Of a stretch of DNA of 64,000 nt, positions 1 through 8,862 are shown piece by piece. Made by a program: the position numbers and the translations under genes. The stretch covers positions 1,116,001 to 1,180,000 of the forward strand of contig NZ_JAODBT010000001.1 in NCBI RefSeq assembly GCF_027497995.1, read 5' to 3'. Position 1 is the first letter of the stretch. Every line of letters starts with the position of its first letter. This DNA comes from Stenotrophomonas sp. Iso1 (GTDB taxonomy: Bacteria > Pseudomonadota > Gammaproteobacteria > Xanthomonadales > Xanthomonadaceae). The notes below the pieces were generated by a model. That model was not told where the DNA came from and did no database searches. It worked only from the letters and a program-made list of their open reading frames with translations.

Positions 1-681
1 TCCGTTCGGCAACTGGCCGGGCTTGCTGAAGTACGCCCGTTGCTGACGACCTTCACCCTCGGAGCCGATGATCCCCAGGTGATGGCGCAGGGCGCGCGTG
101 ACTATGCACAGGCGCGCGCGCTGAAGCTGAAGCTCACTGGTGATCTCGATCTGGATATCGCCCGTGTGCAGGCGGTGCGGAAAGCGCGGCCTGACTGCTG
201 GATCGGGGTCGATGCCAACCAAGGGTTTGTGATCGGCGACCTCGACAGGCTGGTTGCCGCGCTCGTTGCGGCCGACGTCAAACTGCTTGAGCAGCCACTG
301 GCACGCGGCCGTGAAGCCGACCTTGCCGGTTACCAGTGCCCGATTCCGTTGGCGGCCGATGAAAGCGTGCTGGTACTGGACGACATCGATGCGCTGGTCG
401 GGCGGTTCAACGTGGTCAACATCAAGCTCGACAAATGCGGCGGGCTGACCGAAGGGCTGGCGATGACCAAGCGCGCGCGCGAACTCGGGCTCGGGGTGAT
501 GGTCGGCAATATGGTCGGTTCCAGTTTGGCGATGGCGCCTGCTTTCATCCTTGGTCAGCTCTGCGACATCGTCGATCTCGACGGACCGATATTCCTTGCT
601 GCCGACCGCAGTCCGTCGATCGAGTATGCCGATGGCAATGCGTGGTGCGCCGAAGCGATCTGGGGCCGTCAAAGTGATTGA
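1..681 (+). CDS. Dipeptide epimerase, enolase superfamily (5' end cut by window)
   Basis: The frame is open from base 1, so only the C-terminal ~226 residues are present. The family racemises the alpha-carbon of the C-terminal residue of dipeptides such as L-Ala-L-Glu, using Mg2+ and two lysines. Visible are the first catalytic lysine pair (KLKLTG), the metal ligands in VDANQG, EQPL and AADES, the second catalytic lysine in NIKLDKCGG, and a late DLDGP motif whose DxD holds the substrate amino group in dipeptide epimerases. It is a close paralogue of the complete copy at 4091-5113. The active-site loop differs (GNMVGSS here, GCMVCSS there), so the two may prefer different dipeptides. It lies 28 bases before the amidohydrolase. 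The true substrate cannot be read from sequence. Confidence 0.88.
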   Translation, partial: SVRQLAGLAEVRPLLTTFTLGADDPQVMAQGARDYAQARALKLKLTGDLDLDIARVQAVRKARPDCWIGVDANQGFVIGDLDRLVAALVAADVKLLEQPLARGREADLAGYQCPIPLAADESVLVLDDIDALVGRFNVVNIKLDKCGGLTEGLAMTKRARELGLGVMVGNMVGSSLAMAPAFILGQLCDIVDLDGPIFLAADRSPSIEYADGNAWCAEAIWGRQSD

Positions 682-709
682 TTGCGGCAACAGAATCGGG
701 AGAAACGAC

Positions 710-2008
710 ATGAAGACGAAAGCACTGGCCGGTTTGGTTCTGATCGCCATGGCCCAGTCGGCGGTGGCGCTGGACGAACCGGTGCCGGCGGCCACCACCT
801 ATATCTACGCCGGGCGGCTATTGGCCGATCCGGCCAGCGGCAAGGTAGAAACAAACAAGACGATTGTCGTCGAGGCTGGGAAGATTGCCGCTATCCGCGA
901 CGGCTTTGTCGGCGTTGGCAACATCGTGGATCTCCGCGACAAGTTTGTCATGCCCGGCCTCATCGACAGCCACGTCCACCTGACGTTTGAATCCGGCCCG
1001 ACCAATCGCCTTGATGCGGTGACCAAATCGGCTGTCGACCAGGCCTTCGATGGCGTGGTCTTTGCCAAGCGAACGGTGCGCGCCGGATTCACCACCGTGG
1101 TCGATCTGGGCTCCGAGCCGCAAGCGATCAATGCGCTGCGCGATGCGATTGCCACGGGCAAGGTGACGGGGCCGAGGATCATTGCGGCAGGTGCCGTTGC
1201 GGCGCACGGCGGTCATGGCGATATTCACGGCTATCGGCAGGAAATTCTCGACGTGTTTCGCGCGCCAACCCTGTGCTCGGGTGCCGATGATTGCGCGCGT
1301 GCGGTACGCGTAGCGGTGCAACAAGGCGCTGACGTCATCAAGACCGCCTCCACGGGCGGGGTGTTGTCCAACACTGCGGCTGGGCTGGGCCAGCAGATGA
1401 GCGATGCGGAGCTGGTCGCGATTGTCGAGACGGCACACCGGCTCGGACGGAAAGTGGCCTCGCACGCGCATGGGACCGATGGGGTCAATGCCGCGTTGCG
1501 TGCGGGCGTCGATTCGGTCGAACACGGTACGTATCTGGATGCGGAGTCGATCCGTTTGTTCAAGCTCAAAGGAAGCTATCTGGTGCCAACGCTGCTCGCC
1601 GGTGACACCGTCACGCGGCAGGCCGTGGATGCGGCGTGGATGCCTACAGCGGTTCGTGCCAAAGCACAGGCGCTGGGTCCGTTGATGATCGATGCGCTGC
1701 AGCGTGCGCACCGTGGCGGTGTGTCCATCGCGTTCGGCACCGATTCGGCGGTGTCTGCGCACGGTGAGAATGCACGCGAATTTGCCTTGATGGTGAAGGC
1801 AGGACTCACCCCATTGGAGGCGATCAAATCGGCGACTGTTTGGGGCGCTACGCATACGGGCCTTGATGGCGAGATCGGCAGCCTTGAAGCAGGTAAGTCG
1901 GCTGACATCGTCGCGGTCGATGGCGATCCGCTGACAGATGTACGTCGTCTTGAAACCGTGGCCTTCGTCATGGCACGCGGCGTCGTGGTGAGGGCGGCCG
2001 ACGAGTAA
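710..2008 (+). CDS. Secreted metal-dependent amidohydrolase (Xaa-Pro dipeptidase / imidazolonepropionase-like)
   Basis: 432 residues. The start at 710 follows a GGGAGAAA ribosome-binding site and opens a signal peptide (MKTKALAGLVLIAMAQSAVA), so it probably acts in the periplasm. The amidohydrolase fold is shown by DSHVHL (metal ligands His88, His90), the bridging-lysine candidate in DVIKTAS (Lys211), SHAHG and VEHGTY (His252/254, His272) and the catalytic aspartate in FGTDS (Asp345). Characterised relatives are dipeptidases and carboxypeptidases acting on Xaa-Pro, Xaa-Arg or Xaa-Lys. Its place between two dipeptide epimerases and beside a serine hydrolase supports a peptide substrate. The exact specificity is unknown. 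Longer in-frame starts upstream lie inside the epimerase and would destroy the signal peptide position, so I rejected them. Confidence 0.85.
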   Translation: MKTKALAGLVLIAMAQSAVALDEPVPAATTYIYAGRLLADPASGKVETNKTIVVEAGKIAAIRDGFVGVGNIVDLRDKFVMPGLIDSHVHLTFESGPTNRLDAVTKSAVDQAFDGVVFAKRTVRAGFTTVVDLGSEPQAINALRDAIATGKVTGPRIIAAGAVAAHGGHGDIHGYRQEILDVFRAPTLCSGADDCARAVRVAVQQGADVIKTASTGGVLSNTAAGLGQQMSDAELVAIVETAHRLGRKVASHAHGTDGVNAALRAGVDSVEHGTYLDAESIRLFKLKGSYLVPTLLAGDTVTRQAVDAAWMPTAVRAKAQALGPLMIDALQRAHRGGVSIAFGTDSAVSAHGENAREFALMVKAGLTPLEAIKSATVWGATHTGLDGEIGSLEAGKSADIVAVDGDPLTDVRRLETVAFVMARGVVVRAADE

Positions 2009-2114
2009 GCATCCTCCGCGTAACGCTTGGATTTCTGTCTGGGGTTCTGTGGCTTCCAGATAGATCTCATATTCAAAAACTGAAATTCATCGAATGAGAA
2101 GCAGGGGAATCGAG

Positions 2115-4091
2115 ATGTGGGCGAAGAAGCTGTTGTTGACGTTGCTGCCGTTGGTCCTGGCGATCGGGACTGCGGCATCCGAACCGGTTGCACCGCATGA
2201 ACCTGTCGTCGCGCCCGGCCCGGTACCGGGAACACCACTGGCGGAGCCGCCAGCAGAATCATTGCCGTCGTTGACAGCGCATGACGTCGATAGTTGGCTC
2301 GACGGCTTCTTGCCCTATGCGCTCGGCAAGGGCGATCTCGTCGGCGCCGTCGTGGTGGTGGTCAAGGATGGCAAGGTGCTGACCCAACGCGGTTTTGGCT
2401 ATGCCGATTACGCCGCGCGCAGGCCGGTTGATCCCGACAAAACTCTTTTCCGCCCCGGTTCGGTGTCGAAGCTGATCACCTGGACGGCGGTCATGCAGCA
2501 GGTGGAAGCCGGCAAGATCGATCTTGACGCGGATATCAATGCCTATCTCGATTTCAACGTCCCGCTGAAGGACGGCAAACCGGCCACGATGCGCCAGTTG
2601 ATGACGCATACGTCGGGGTTCGAGGAGCATGGTCGGGCCATCATGTTCGAGGATCCGAAGTATCACGTTCCGCTGGGTGACTATCTGAAAAACGGGGTTC
2701 CGGCGCGCATCTACGCAGCGGGAACAACACCGTCCTATTCCAACTACGCCACCGCGTTGGCTGGCTACATCGTCGAACGCGTCTCAGGCATGTCGTTCGA
2801 CGACTATGTTGAACAGCGCATCTTCCAGCCGCTCGGCATGACGAGCTCGACCTTCCGCCAGCCGCTGCCTGCTGCCTTCCAGGCGGATATCGCGACGGGC
2901 TATCGCACGCTTTCGGCGGGGCCCGCGAACTTTGAAATTGTCGGCCCATCGCCGGCTGGCGGACTCTCCTCGACGGGTGCGGACATGGCCAAGTTCATGA
3001 TCGCTCACCTGAACCAGGGCGCCGGTGTGCTGAAGCCCGAAACCGCGCGGGTGATGCATGACACGCCACTCACCCTGCTGCCACCGCTCAACCGGATGGA
3101 GCTCGGTTTTTTTGAAACCAACATCAACGGCCGCCAAGTAATCGGGCATCTGGGCGACACGCAACTTTTCCACACGGCGCTGCATCTGTTCGTTGACGAC
3201 AATGTTGGTCTCTACCTGTCGTTCAATGCGACGGGCGAGCAGGGCGCAGCTGGCCCCTTGCGCAAGGCCGTGTTCGAACAGTTTGCCGATCGCTACCTGC
3301 CGGGCAATGCAATGCCCGATACCCGTGTCGATGCCAAGACCGCTGCTGAGCATGCGCGGATGATGGCCGGCAGCTGGATCAACAGCCGTCGCGCCGAGAC
3401 CAACTTCTTCTCGATCGTGGCGTTGCTGAAGCAGGTAAAGGTCAGCGCCAATGCAAAGGGCGAGCTTATCGTGCCGGTTGCGCGTGACTTGAACGGCAAG
3501 CCGATCAAATGGGTCGAGGTCGCACCCTTTGTCTGGCACAACGTCGATGGGCATGAACGACTCGCCGCGAAGGTGGAGGGCGGCAAGGTTGTGCGATGGA
3601 GCATGGACGGGATGTCTCCCTTCATGGTCTTCGACCGCGCACCTGCCGGGAAATCCTCCGCATGGATTGTTCCCGCGTTCTTCCTGAGCGTGGCGATCCT
3701 GCTGATCACGTTGCTGCAATGGCCGGTGTCGGCAGTGATACGCCGTTACTACAAGAAGCCGTTGACGCTTGAGCGTGGTGCCTTGCGCGCCTATCGCGGT
3801 GTGCGGGTGGGTGCCGGTCTGGTGCTGGGGTTGATAGTGGCTTGGCTGGTCAGCATCGCCAAGTTCAAACCCATTCCTTCCTACGACACATGGCTGTGGA
3901 TGCTGCAGATTGGCGGCTTGATCATTCTGTTGGGCGGCGTTCTGCTCGCGGCGTGGAACCTTCGCATCGTGCTGCGTGACCGTCGCGGCGGGCTGCGGTC
4001 GATCTGGGCGCTGCTGATCCTGTTCGCGATGATCATGTCGTTGTATCTGGCGTGGGCCAGTGGCCTCATCTCCATGACGATGAACTACTGA
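2115..4091 (+). CDS. Beta-lactamase-family serine hydrolase with C-terminal membrane helices
   Basis: 658 residues. The start at 2115 follows AGGGGA and gives a signal peptide (MWAKKLLLTLLPLVLAIG). The class C beta-lactamase / D-aminopeptidase fold shows the nucleophile motif SVSK (Ser116, Lys119), the YSN motif in PSYSNYA and HLG in place of KTG. After the hydrolase domain come about four membrane helices (roughly residues 510-655), so the catalytic domain probably faces the periplasm and is anchored through its C-terminus. The family includes D-aminopeptidases, D-stereospecific esterases and penicillin-binding-like hydrolases; which one this is cannot be told. Its stop overlaps the next gene's start (TGATG), so translation is coupled to the second epimerase, tying it to dipeptide metabolism. 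Confidence 0.85.
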   Translation: MWAKKLLLTLLPLVLAIGTAASEPVAPHEPVVAPGPVPGTPLAEPPAESLPSLTAHDVDSWLDGFLPYALGKGDLVGAVVVVVKDGKVLTQRGFGYADYAARRPVDPDKTLFRPGSVSKLITWTAVMQQVEAGKIDLDADINAYLDFNVPLKDGKPATMRQLMTHTSGFEEHGRAIMFEDPKYHVPLGDYLKNGVPARIYAAGTTPSYSNYATALAGYIVERVSGMSFDDYVEQRIFQPLGMTSSTFRQPLPAAFQADIATGYRTLSAGPANFEIVGPSPAGGLSSTGADMAKFMIAHLNQGAGVLKPETARVMHDTPLTLLPPLNRMELGFFETNINGRQVIGHLGDTQLFHTALHLFVDDNVGLYLSFNATGEQGAAGPLRKAVFEQFADRYLPGNAMPDTRVDAKTAAEHARMMAGSWINSRRAETNFFSIVALLKQVKVSANAKGELIVPVARDLNGKPIKWVEVAPFVWHNVDGHERLAAKVEGGKVVRWSMDGMSPFMVFDRAPAGKSSAWIVPAFFLSVAILLITLLQWPVSAVIRRYYKKPLTLERGALRAYRGVRVGAGLVLGLIVAWLVSIAKFKPIPSYDTWLWMLQIGGLIILLGGVLLAAWNLRIVLRDRRGGLRSIWALLILFAMIMSLYLAWASGLISMTMNY

Positions 4092-5113
4092 TGTCGCGCC
4101 TGAAGATGAAAGTGGCGGTCGAGACGCTTCGTCTCGCCGCACCGTTCCGGATTTCGGGCCATGTATTCGACTCCCGCGATGCGATTGTCGTCACCCTCGA
4201 CGACGGTGCGCATGTCGGGCGCGGAGAGGCCACCGGCGTCTATTACATAGGCGATGATCTCGATCACATGCTCGCGGCGCTTGAGCTGGCCCGCGACGCG
4301 ATCCAAGCCCATCCGTCCCGCGACGAGTTGCGATCCATCATGCCTCCGGGCGGCGCGCGCAATGCGGTGGATGCCGCCTTGTGGGAACTGGAATCGAAAC
4401 AGTCGGGAAAGCCGGTCTGGGCGCTGGCCGGACTCGACCCGCTGCGGCCGTTGCGAACGACGTTCACGCTTGGCGCCGACGAGCCCGTAAAGATGGCGGA
4501 GCAGGCCGTGGCCTGGCGCCAGGCGCGCTCGATCAAGGTCAAGCTCACCGGCGATCTCGATCTTGATATCGCACGGGTGAATGCAATCCGTGCGGCACGC
4601 GGCGATGTGTGGCTGGGTGTCGATGCGAATCAGGGGTTTTCGATCGGGGATATGGACGCGCTCGTTGCGGCGATGGTTGCAGCCAATGTTTCGCTGATCG
4701 AGCAACCGCTGGCACGCGGACAGGAAGCCAATCTCGACGGTTATCGCTCGCCTATTCCTCTGGCCGCCGACGAAAGTGCGCTCACGCTGAGCGATGTCGC
4801 CGGACTGCGCGGCCGCTTCGATGTGGTCAACATCAAACTCGACAAGTGCGGTGGACTGACCGAGGCGCTGATGATCGCCGCTGCGGCGAGTGAGGCCGGG
4901 CTGGGTGTAATGGTTGGTTGCATGGTGTGCAGCAGCCTGGGTGCCGCGCCAGGCTTTGTGGTCGGCCAGCTGTGTGACCTGGTCGATCTCGACGGGCCGA
5001 CCTTCCTGAAGCAGGACCGGACGCCGGGTGTCATCTATCGCGATGGCACGATCTGGTGTGACGAAGCGGTGTGGGGTGCTCGCCCCGGTTCCTTGTCTGA
5101 CGCCTCCCATTGA
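4091..5113 (+). CDS. Dipeptide epimerase, enolase superfamily (complete copy)
   Basis: 340 residues, full length for the family. The N-terminal capping domain is followed by the (beta/alpha)7 barrel: Lys149/Lys151 (KVKLTG), metal ligands Asp178 (VDANQG), Glu204 (IEQPL) and Asp227 (AADES), the opposite catalytic Lys249 (NIKLDKCGG), and the DLDGP motif (Asp299, Asp301) that marks dipeptide epimerases by binding the substrate ammonium. It probably interconverts L,L and L,D dipeptides of the Ala-Glu type, a step in murein-peptide recycling. The start at 4091 overlaps the upstream stop by one base. Met6 is a possible later start. The paralogue at 1-681 suggests a local duplication with the two hydrolases lying between the copies. 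A hairpin terminator follows. Confidence 0.9.
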   Translation: MSRLKMKVAVETLRLAAPFRISGHVFDSRDAIVVTLDDGAHVGRGEATGVYYIGDDLDHMLAALELARDAIQAHPSRDELRSIMPPGGARNAVDAALWELESKQSGKPVWALAGLDPLRPLRTTFTLGADEPVKMAEQAVAWRQARSIKVKLTGDLDLDIARVNAIRAARGDVWLGVDANQGFSIGDMDALVAAMVAANVSLIEQPLARGQEANLDGYRSPIPLAADESALTLSDVAGLRGRFDVVNIKLDKCGGLTEALMIAAAASEAGLGVMVGCMVCSSLGAAPGFVVGQLCDLVDLDGPTFLKQDRTPGVIYRDGTIWCDEAVWGARPGSLSDASH

Positions 5114-5122
5114 AGCCTGTGA

Positions 5123-5144
5123 GCGCTCGCTTGAGCGCCCTTTT
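5123..5144 (+). terminator. Rho-independent terminator after epimerase
   Basis: Stem GCGCTC / GAGCGC with loop GCTT, followed by CCTTTTAC. It lies 10 bases after the epimerase stop and would end the 1-5113 transcript before the receptor's own promoter. Confidence 0.6.
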
Positions 5145-5173
5145 ACTTGTAGGCCCCCTGCACTCCGGCAGGA

Positions 5174-5201
5174 TTGACAATTCTCTGATTAGGATTAATG
5201 T
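5174..5201 (+). promoter_or_regulatory. Sigma-70-like promoter for TonB receptor
   Basis: TTGACA (5174-5179), 16-base spacer, TAATGT (5196-5201). It lies about 145 bases before the receptor start, leaving a long leader. It suggests the receptor is transcribed independently of the upstream hydrolases. The leader itself shows no riboswitch that I recognise. Confidence 0.5.
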
Positions 5202-5345
5202 GTCCTGAACTGGATTGTTTGTCACATTTGTCACTGTTCCATCGCCGCCGTTTTCTGCTCACCCGCAACGGCCGCGCAGCGCCCCCCCACTGTATTCGGC
5301 TCTATCTCCGCGGATTTCTTCCTCTGATACCGAGACGTAACCACA

Positions 5346-7571
5346 ATGAACAACTGCTCGCCCCGAATGTCCGTTTTGTCGCAGGCCTGCATTGCAGGCG
5401 TGCTGGCTTTGGCCTGTAGCGCAACGGCACTGGCGCAGGATGCGGCCACCGAGACCAGCCGCGAGGCGGTGCATACGCTCGATGCGGTGACCGCGACCGC
5501 GCAGAAGCGCGTGGAGGTGGTGACCGAGGTCCCGATGGCGATCAGCGTCCTCGGTGAAGAGGAACTCGACCGTCTGCAGGTCAACAACATCAACAACCTT
5601 GCCGGCCTGATTCCCGGTCTGCAGGTGTCCAGCCTCGGCTCACCGGGCCGGTCGATGATTGCGATCCGCGGCATCATGCCGATGGGAAACACCGCCTCAA
5701 CCTCGATCTATGTCGATGACGTGCCGCTGACTCCGAACGGTTCGCTATCCGGTGCGACCTCGGGCATGTTCGACCTGCTCCCTTACGACGTGCAATCCGT
5801 CGAAGTGCTGCGCGGTCCACAAGGAACGCTATACGGTGCCAGTGCGTTGGGCGGCGTGGTGAAGTACGTGACCAAGCGGCCGGACCTGGAGAACTTCGAG
5901 GGCCGGGTCGGCGGCACCATCAGCGTCATCGATGATGGTGGCGGTGTGGGGCACGCCGGTCGCGCCGCGATCAATGCACCGCTGGTGGAGGGTAAGCTGG
6001 GGCTGCGGATCAGCTATGCCGAGCAGACCACGCCGGGCTGGATTGACAACGCGGTGGTGGGTCGCCGCGATACCAACGACGTGCGTCAGAACGCCGGCCG
6101 TCTTGCGCTGGCGTGGAAGCCAAGCGATACGGTCGAGGTGCTGTTGACCGCGCTGAGCCAGAAGAACAAGGGCGACAACTTCGGTGCGGTCGCGTTGGAC
6201 CCGGTCACCTTCAAGCCGAAGCTGCCGGGCTATGCCAACGAATTCTTTTTGCTGCAGCCGAGCAGCATCGATTACGACGTCTACGGGTTGAGTGTGGACT
6301 GGGATCTGGGCTGGGCCGATTTCAACTCGTCCAGCAGCTGGATGAAATCCAACGCCTGGCGTTTGACGGACCTGTCGGCCGAATACATTCCGCTACTGGG
6401 ACAGAAGCCCGGTGTTGGCCCGGCGATGGCCTATGCCACGCTCGACACCGACATCGAGCTGACCAAGTGGACCCAGGAATTCCGCCTGACCTCCAAGGGC
6501 GAAGGGCGCCTGCAATGGCAGCTCGGCGGCTTCTATACCGATGAAGACTCCTCCTACGTCGAGGACGGCGCCGCGCTGAACCCGGCCGGCAAGCCCTTGA
6601 TGAGCCTGTTCACCGCGTCGGTGCTGAGCACTTACAAAGAGAAGGCGCTGTTCGGTAACGCCACCTGGAAGTTCACGGATAAGTTCGACCTCTCGCTGGG
6701 TGTACGCCGCGCGGAGAACGACCAGGAGTTCAAGCAGACACTTGGCGGCCCGTTGGGTGGCGATGGTGTGCAAAGGACCACCCGGTCTTCGGAAGGCGTG
6801 ACCACCTGGAGTGCCAGTCCGCGCCTGTTCTTCGGCAAGGACAGCATGGCCTACCTGCGCGTGGCGACCGGCTACCGCGCAGGCGGCCCCAATCCCGTCG
6901 TACTCGGCGCGCCCGAAGTGCCGTCGCAGGTGAACTCGGACACCCTGACCAACTACGAAATCGGCCTGAAGACCCATCTTTGGGACCGCCGAGCGCTGTT
7001 GGAAATGGCGGCATTCCGGATCGACTGGGAGGACATCCGCCTGAGCCTGGTGACCGCACAGGGCATTGCCTATGGCGTCAACGGCGGCACCGCGCGCAGC
7101 GAAGGCGTGGAATTCACCGGCACGGTGATGCCAGTCGACGGCCTGCGCCTGAGCGGGAGCATGACCTACACCGATGCCAAGCTGACCTCGCCATTCCCGG
7201 GCCAGGCCGCAGCCGGCGATCCGTTGCCTCAGGTGCCGGAATGGGCCGGCAGCCTGCAGGCCAATTACCAGTTCCCGATACGCGGTGGCTGGGGCTGGAG
7301 TGTGGGCGGCGCGCTGCGTTACTACGGTGAGCGCGAGGCATCGGTCGCACCTGCATTGTCGATCGAGCTGCCCGGCTACACCTCGCTGGACCTCAATGCG
7401 GAACTGAGCAACGAGAATACGACGTTCCGTTTCTTCGTCACCAACGCCACCAACGAAGCTGTCTACGTCGCTGCGGGCCGCACCATGTATGCCTCCGCGG
7501 TGCTGACCCGCTGGAACGGTGTGATGATGCAACCGCGTACAGTCGGTGTGTCGTTCGACTACCGGTTCTGA
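5346..7571 (+). CDS. TonB-dependent outer-membrane receptor
   Basis: 741 residues. It has a signal peptide ending near ATALAQ, then a TonB-box-like stretch (HTLDAVTATAQKR), the plug domain (PMAISVLGEEELDRL..., VEVLRGPQGTLYGASALGG) and a 22-strand barrel ending in the outer-membrane signature phenylalanine (FDYRF). The VLRGPQGTLYG motif is typical of the plug. The substrate is not shown by sequence. With peptide hydrolases and epimerases upstream and a cytoplasmic-membrane transporter downstream, import of peptides or peptide-like compounds is a better guess than iron; no Fur-like site was seen before it. It has its own promoter at 5174-5201. Confidence 0.9.
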   Translation: MNNCSPRMSVLSQACIAGVLALACSATALAQDAATETSREAVHTLDAVTATAQKRVEVVTEVPMAISVLGEEELDRLQVNNINNLAGLIPGLQVSSLGSPGRSMIAIRGIMPMGNTASTSIYVDDVPLTPNGSLSGATSGMFDLLPYDVQSVEVLRGPQGTLYGASALGGVVKYVTKRPDLENFEGRVGGTISVIDDGGGVGHAGRAAINAPLVEGKLGLRISYAEQTTPGWIDNAVVGRRDTNDVRQNAGRLALAWKPSDTVEVLLTALSQKNKGDNFGAVALDPVTFKPKLPGYANEFFLLQPSSIDYDVYGLSVDWDLGWADFNSSSSWMKSNAWRLTDLSAEYIPLLGQKPGVGPAMAYATLDTDIELTKWTQEFRLTSKGEGRLQWQLGGFYTDEDSSYVEDGAALNPAGKPLMSLFTASVLSTYKEKALFGNATWKFTDKFDLSLGVRRAENDQEFKQTLGGPLGGDGVQRTTRSSEGVTTWSASPRLFFGKDSMAYLRVATGYRAGGPNPVVLGAPEVPSQVNSDTLTNYEIGLKTHLWDRRALLEMAAFRIDWEDIRLSLVTAQGIAYGVNGGTARSEGVEFTGTVMPVDGLRLSGSMTYTDAKLTSPFPGQAAAGDPLPQVPEWAGSLQANYQFPIRGGWGWSVGGALRYYGEREASVAPALSIELPGYTSLDLNAELSNENTTFRFFVTNATNEAVYVAAGRTMYASAVLTRWNGVMMQPRTVGVSFDYRF

Positions 7572-7618
7572 TCGGCTTCCGATCACATGTCGTAGCGCTG
7601 TTGTGCACAGAACACAGG

Positions 7619-7636
7619 CGCCTGCTTCGGCAGGCG
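7619..7636 (+). other. Hairpin between receptor and transporter genes
   Basis: Perfect 7-bp stem CGCCTGC / GCAGGCG closed by a TTCG tetraloop, without a following T run. It could slow polymerase or protect the receptor mRNA 3' end; it is not a standard terminator. Confidence 0.4.
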
Positions 7637-7672
7637 GCCTGTCCGGAGTGATGGCTCTCGAAGGATTCTGAT

Positions 7673-7741
7673 ATGAAGTTGATGTTGGCGTTGTCCCCAT
7701 GCGTGGGCGCTGTAATCAACGTGTGCATGGGTGTGTCATGA
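7673..7741 (+). CDS. 22-codon upstream ORF coupled to the transporter
   Basis: ATG at 7673 is preceded at good spacing by AAGGA (7661-7665) and encodes 22 residues beginning MKLMLALSP, mostly hydrophobic, with two cysteines. Its TGA (7739-7741) overlaps the transporter ATG (7738-7740) as ATGA. The transporter has no recognisable Shine-Dalgarno sequence of its own, so its translation would depend on ribosomes finishing this ORF. It could be a leader peptide or simply a coupling device. No protein evidence exists; only the layout supports it. Confidence 0.45.
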   Translation: MKLMLALSPCVGAVINVCMGVS

Positions 7742-8862
7742 GCACCGCGTCCTCATGGTTTCAGCGCTATCTGCTGCCGGGTTTCGTATTCCAGGCGGCA
7801 GTGATTGCCGGTGGCTATGCCACCGGGCGCGAGTTGGTGGAGTTCTTCATGCCGGCCGGTCCTTGGGGTGGCCTGCTGGCCATGCTGGTGAGCATGCTGG
7901 TGTGGAGCGCAGTGCTGATGGTCAGCTTCGAGTTGGCGCGGTCCGCACGCGCCTACGACTACCGATCATTCTTCAAGGTGCTTCTCGGCCGCGGCTGGTT
8001 CCTGTTCGAGATCGGCTATTTCCTGCTGATCATCATCATCATGGCGGTCATGGGCGCAGCGGCGGGGGAAATCGCCCATAGTCTGTTCGGACTGCCGAAA
8101 CTGGTCGGTTCGCTGGGCATGATTGCGGCCACCGGTGCGATGTTGGTTTTCAGCAGTACGGTGATCGAGAAGTTCCTCACCCTGTCGGTGGGCTACCTGT
8201 ATCTGGTCTACGTCATATTCGTGGTGTGGAGCGTGATCGCGTTCGGCGACCGCATCGAGGCCAACTTCGCGACGGCGACGGGCGACGGCAGCTGGTTCAA
8301 AGCCGGCGTCAGCTATGCCGGGTACAACGTCGCCACGATCCCTGCAGTGCTGTTCTGCATCCGCCATTTAACCCAGCGTCGCGAGGCACTTGTGGCCGGG
8401 GCGCTTGCCGGTCCGTTGGGCATGTTGCCGGGCGTGGTGTTCTACATCGCGATGATGGGCTACTACCATGAGATCGGTGCCGAGGCGCTGCCTTCCGCTT
8501 TCCTGCTGGCCAAGCTGCATGCACCCTGGTTCGAATGGGCATTCCAGATTGCGGTGATGCTGACCCTGGTGGATACCGGTGTGGCGCTGCTGCACGCAAT
8601 CAATGAGCGGGTGGCGAAATCCTACGAGGAGCGTCAACAGCCAATGCCGCAGGCATTGCGCCCGGCGATTGCGATAACCGTGATGCTGCTCGCGGTGTAC
8701 GCCGCCACCGCCGTCGGTCTGATCGAGCTGATCGAAAAAGGGTATGGCACGCTGACTTGGTTCTTCCTGGCGATCTACGTGCTGCCGTTACTGACCTGGG
8801 GCGTCTGGCTGCTGTGGCGGCGCCGTCAGTACGTCAGCGCGGGTTCGGCGAGCGGCGCATGA
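7738..8862 (+). CDS. YkvI-like multi-pass membrane transporter
   Basis: 374 residues, about ten membrane helices. The N-terminal stretch (PGFVFQAAVIAGGYATGREL) has the unwound first-helix look of the APC/LeuT-type fold, and the protein resembles the YkvI family of putative amino-acid transporters, whose substrates are largely unknown. Position at the end of the peptide cluster suggests uptake of amino acids or dipeptides released in the periplasm, but that is inference. The start at 7738 is chosen because the upstream 22-codon ORF ends there in an ATGA overlap; an in-frame ATG at 7699 has no ribosome-binding site. Confidence 0.7.
   Translation: MSTASSWFQRYLLPGFVFQAAVIAGGYATGRELVEFFMPAGPWGGLLAMLVSMLVWSAVLMVSFELARSARAYDYRSFFKVLLGRGWFLFEIGYFLLIIIIMAVMGAAAGEIAHSLFGLPKLVGSLGMIAATGAMLVFSSTVIEKFLTLSVGYLYLVYVIFVVWSVIAFGDRIEANFATATGDGSWFKAGVSYAGYNVATIPAVLFCIRHLTQRREALVAGALAGPLGMLPGVVFYIAMMGYYHEIGAEALPSAFLLAKLHAPWFEWAFQIAVMLTLVDTGVALLHAINERVAKSYEERQQPMPQALRPAIAITVMLLAVYAATAVGLIELIEKGYGTLTWFFLAIYVLPLLTWGVWLLWRRRQYVSAGSASGA

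Noticed and set aside
6393..7700. 435-codon reverse ORF
   Set aside because: Antisense to the TonB receptor, no family resemblance.
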